From Neodiprion pinetum (taxonomy: Eukaryota > Arthropoda > Insecta > Hymenoptera > Diprionidae), in the NCBI RefSeq assembly GCF_021155775.2, contig NC_060234.1:36205026-36269025 (forward strand): a DNA stretch of 64,000 nucleotides. The letters run 5' to 3'. Position numbers and translations under genes: made by a program. The notes under the pieces were generated by a model, which was not told the origin of the DNA, did not search any database, and saw only the letters and a list, made by a program, of their open reading frames with translations. Shown here one piece after another: positions 61,055 through 64,000 of the stretch (position 1 is its first letter; every line of letters starts with the position of its first letter).

Positions 61055-63982
61055 ATGAAGTCAATAATCCTCTGTGTGGCAGTTCTTGCCGCTTTGTTTG
61101 GCGTTGGGTATTCACACTCCTATCATCTCGGTTCTTGCCCAGTGGTCGAGCCAGTTTCTAGATTCGACATGAATCGGGTAAAACGACGCAGTCTTTTATA
61201 CAAATTAATTATTCAATGCAACAACCGAATATTAGATTGCAACAGAGCATATGTTGAAGTTGCTTCTGATATTGACGGTTGCATTGTTATGATCGGAAAA
61301 ATTCACGTGAAAAAAATTAAATTATGACAATCGATAGCAAACGACAACAGCTTCTGCAAAATCGAATGATTTTGCTATCGGTACGTAATCAGCGGTCAGG
61401 AATTGACCATTCGTTCCATTGCAATTCTAACGAGGAAACAAATCACCGTAGAACAAAATAAATTAACGAGCTCAAAAATACAAATTTTAACGACCTACAT
61501 TATTCCCAGTCACGATTTTACATACCTGCAGGTATACTATAATAGAGAATTTAGTACTGATACCATTTAATCTGTAGCTCGAGAACGAAGTTGGATCTTA
61601 ATTTTCAAAATATTATTCTCATATTGTACCGATAATCTTGGGTCAGAAGTTATCTATCCTCTTGGCTCATTCTGAAATCGGTAATTCAAGGAAAAAAAGT
61701 TTTAAGTATCTCAATAAATACTCTTTATCGCATCTATATTCTATATATTTCATATTCAAAAACGAAGCGTCTTATTACTTGATTACACTCAAAAACATTA
61801 CAAGCGTGGAAATCCCCTTCTTTTATCTAGTGTTTCGATTTTTAATTAACAATTTTATTTATGTGAGTTCAACCTGAACTCGTTGGCGAGCTGGAAACAT
61901 GAACCGCGCACCACAACGTTTAAAATGATGTCTCATTTATATGACAACAGAGCTGGTGACAATCGCGCTCGTCTTCAGATATCGCATGTTCCCTTCCATT
62001 TGAACCAAAAATAGAGCCCATAGAACATCGCAGCTCACGTGTAAACAAAATCCTATAATTTCCAAATTGGAATAGTTCATCGGAAGCTTATGTTCCACTA
62101 TAGAAAATGGAACGTGAGCTACTAGAATTACTCATTGCGTACATTACACCGTTGATAACAAAGTTTTTTGTACATACCCGAGATAGAATCACGTATGCTA
62201 ATAATGCGGTTACATTTTCCGCCAGCTTGCACGTCTCTCAATCCTATTTATCGCGAAATAACGCATGTGACATAACTATTTTTAAGACTTCCAGAAAATT
62301 GTCGCCAAGAATTTTCTCGGTAATAGTTTAGGTACGATACGTTCAGCATTGAATAATTTAAAGCGGTTATGTAGAATTGAATAATAATTGTAATTTATAA
62401 TTACGTGTCTTTTCTGCAGTATTTGGGACTGTGGTACGTGATCCAGAAGACGTCGACCGCTAGTAAATGCATCACTTATAACTACACGCGAGGAGATGAA
62501 CCCGGCGAGTACGTGCTTACTCAGGACTCGGATCACCCAATTTTAGGTGAGGCTTAAACGACTGTCGTTATGAAATAATTGCAATGTACAGCACGAGTCA
62601 CGCGAAACGCGACATTTTTATCAGAGAAACTCTTATTCCTTGTCTTAGTTATATGAGAAATCGTTGTAGAGTTTCTTAGAGCTAGAAAAGGGTGTTTGCT
62701 GATTATCCGTTTCGTTGCAACTTGCTTTTTTTTGTCTTTCTGCGCTTTTACCGGTCCAATTATTTAATGTTCAGAATTTCAATAGCCAAATACGTAAGAG
62801 CATACATAACTGATGTATAGATAGGTTTGTACGATTCTTTGACGGGTATGGGTTGTATGGACCCTATCAAGCCCAATAAAGGACCGTGAATAGAATAAAC
62901 GGTTGTGAATTGGATGGGACGGGAATGATGAACTCGTTTGTGTTTGAATGTATGATGCAGGACTAACGCCGTTGAAACACGAATACCATTACACGGGGGA
63001 GCTGACTGTACCGGAACCCAGCACGCCGGCACGCATGCAAGTCCGATTCCCACTGAGTAAGTTATCCTATTTGTTATACGTGATTTTGCCGATCTTTGTT
63101 GTCGCCTTAAAAGCGTTCGATAACCATTATTGATCTTTAACTCGTTCGACGAAATTTTAAACCTATGCCACATGCCGTTGGAATAAATTCTGTTAAACTG
63201 CACAGCAGTCATGAATCAGACAAAGGGTTGACTTGATACTTGAAATTTTTTTTTTTGTCAGCATTTTTATTCCTTGACTTTATCAAAACTGTAGTTCTTG
63301 AATAATGTACTTGTTGAGACTGTAAGGAAAGACATCGAGCTTGTCACGGACATGAAACTTACGTTCGCTAATTTCTTTTCTGCTCAAATGGTGTAATTGA
63401 TAAAAATTTTGTTCCTCATTGGCTGTGGAATCTTTTCGCGATTTACATCGTGATATTGTACTATTTATTTATTCTTTCTCGTTGCTTTTTGCAGGTGTGG
63501 CTGGCAGTGCTTCGCACGTTGTATTTATGACCGACTACGATAATTATGCGGCGATGTTCTCATGCCAGTCACTTGCTTTCGCCAATCGTCAAAGTGCTAC
63601 GATCCTGTCGCGTCGTCGTGACCTGGACAGAACTCGCATCGACGAGATTCGCCAGCGTCTCAGCAGCTTCGGAGTCGATCCCTACGATATGAGCATAATA
63701 TCGCAGACCGGATGTCCCAGTGGAAACAACACCGTCGACATCAGTATTGACCCGCATACATTTTCCGCTGAAAATATTGGCCACGTTGTGAGAAAGGCTG
63801 GGGAAAAGATCGGCGACGGTGTCGAATGGGTGGCGAATGCTGGCAGCAAGGTTTACCACAAGTTGACTGGAACAGGCTCCGAAGACTCGTCGACGCGACC
63901 GCAAAACGTCGTGACGGCGAATATTAGACCGAATATACAAGAACCCAATCCGGAAGTTAACGACGTCGAATGGATACCTTAA
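61055..63982 (+). CDS. Secreted apolipoprotein-D-like lipocalin with long C-terminal tail, four coding exons
   Basis: Extracellular carrier of small hydrophobic ligands (lipocalin family; ApoD/Lazarillo-like group). Exons read as 61055-61177, 62420-62546, 62961-63056 and 63495-63982, all GT-AG and phase-consistent, giving 277 residues. Residues 1-20 are a clear signal peptide. Motif 1 is FDMNRYLGLWYVIQK (37-51, invariant Gly44 and Trp46), motif 2 is MTDYDNY (127-133) and motif 3 is the Arg around 155-157. Four cysteines (28, 58, 139, 189) fit the two ApoD disulfides (28-139, 58-189 by family pattern). Sequons lie at Asn62 and Asn193. The fold should end near 190. The remaining ~87 residues are an extension with an amphipathic Gly/Ala/Lys segment (206-239) and a Pro/Asn-rich end, making it clearly longer than ApoD (~190). 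I cannot assign an orthologue, so no symbol is given. Confidence 0.92.
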
Positions 63983-64000
63983 ATTATTATATTTGTGGTA

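Noticed and set aside
61178..61327. Read-through extension of the lipocalin first exon (90-codon frame)
   Set aside because: Splicing at the GTAAAA donor at 61178 joins Arg41 to the conserved YLGLWY motif in phase. The read-through sequence has no lipocalin features.

Overview
The window reads as a stretch of an insect nuclear genome. The evidence is AT-rich non-coding DNA dense in microsatellites, small GT-AG introns next to introns of several kb, and an insect-type Cdk1 (DFGLGR activation segment and LRTP motif). Hymenoptera is my best guess from overall protein character, but the sequence alone does not settle the order or species. All four protein-coding genes I can support lie on the + strand.

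Layout. 1-13.3 kb: no gene I can support. 13.3-14.07 kb: GC-rich probable promoter and untranslated first exon of a calcium/calmodulin-dependent protein kinase kinase (CaMKK). 24.0-40.1 kb: the CaMKK coding exons (six coding exons, 916 residues predicted), with large repeat-laden introns. 40.1-48.2 kb: AT-rich gene-poor spacer with a foldback element and an interspersed repeat. 48.3-52.2 kb: RSRC2, an arginine/serine-rich nuclear protein (five coding exons, 421 residues). 53.9-55.1 kb: a 612-bp tandem duplication. 55.2-57.5 kb: Cdk1 promoter and gene (four coding exons, 298 residues). 61.05-63.98 kb: a secreted apolipoprotein-D-like lipocalin (four coding exons, 277 residues) with a long C-terminal tail.

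The genes do not form one pathway. CaMKK is a calcium-signalling kinase, RSRC2 is probably linked to RNA processing, Cdk1 drives mitosis, and the lipocalin is secreted. RSRC2 and Cdk1 do share a near-identical 18-bp GC-rich element in their proximal promoters (16 of 18 positions), a possible hint of shared basal regulation.

The most unusual material is structural DNA. It includes an ~815-bp palindrome inside a CaMKK intron (arms of about 350 bp), and two copies of a ~430-bp TIR element in opposite orientation flanking CaMKK exons 2-4. There is also a TTAA-flanked piggyBac-type MITE, a nested foldback element, an apparently perfect 612-bp tandem duplication just upstream of Cdk1, and long G/C homopolymers. 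I found no CRISPR array, prokaryotic system, rRNA or tRNA gene, and no clearly new multi-gene system.
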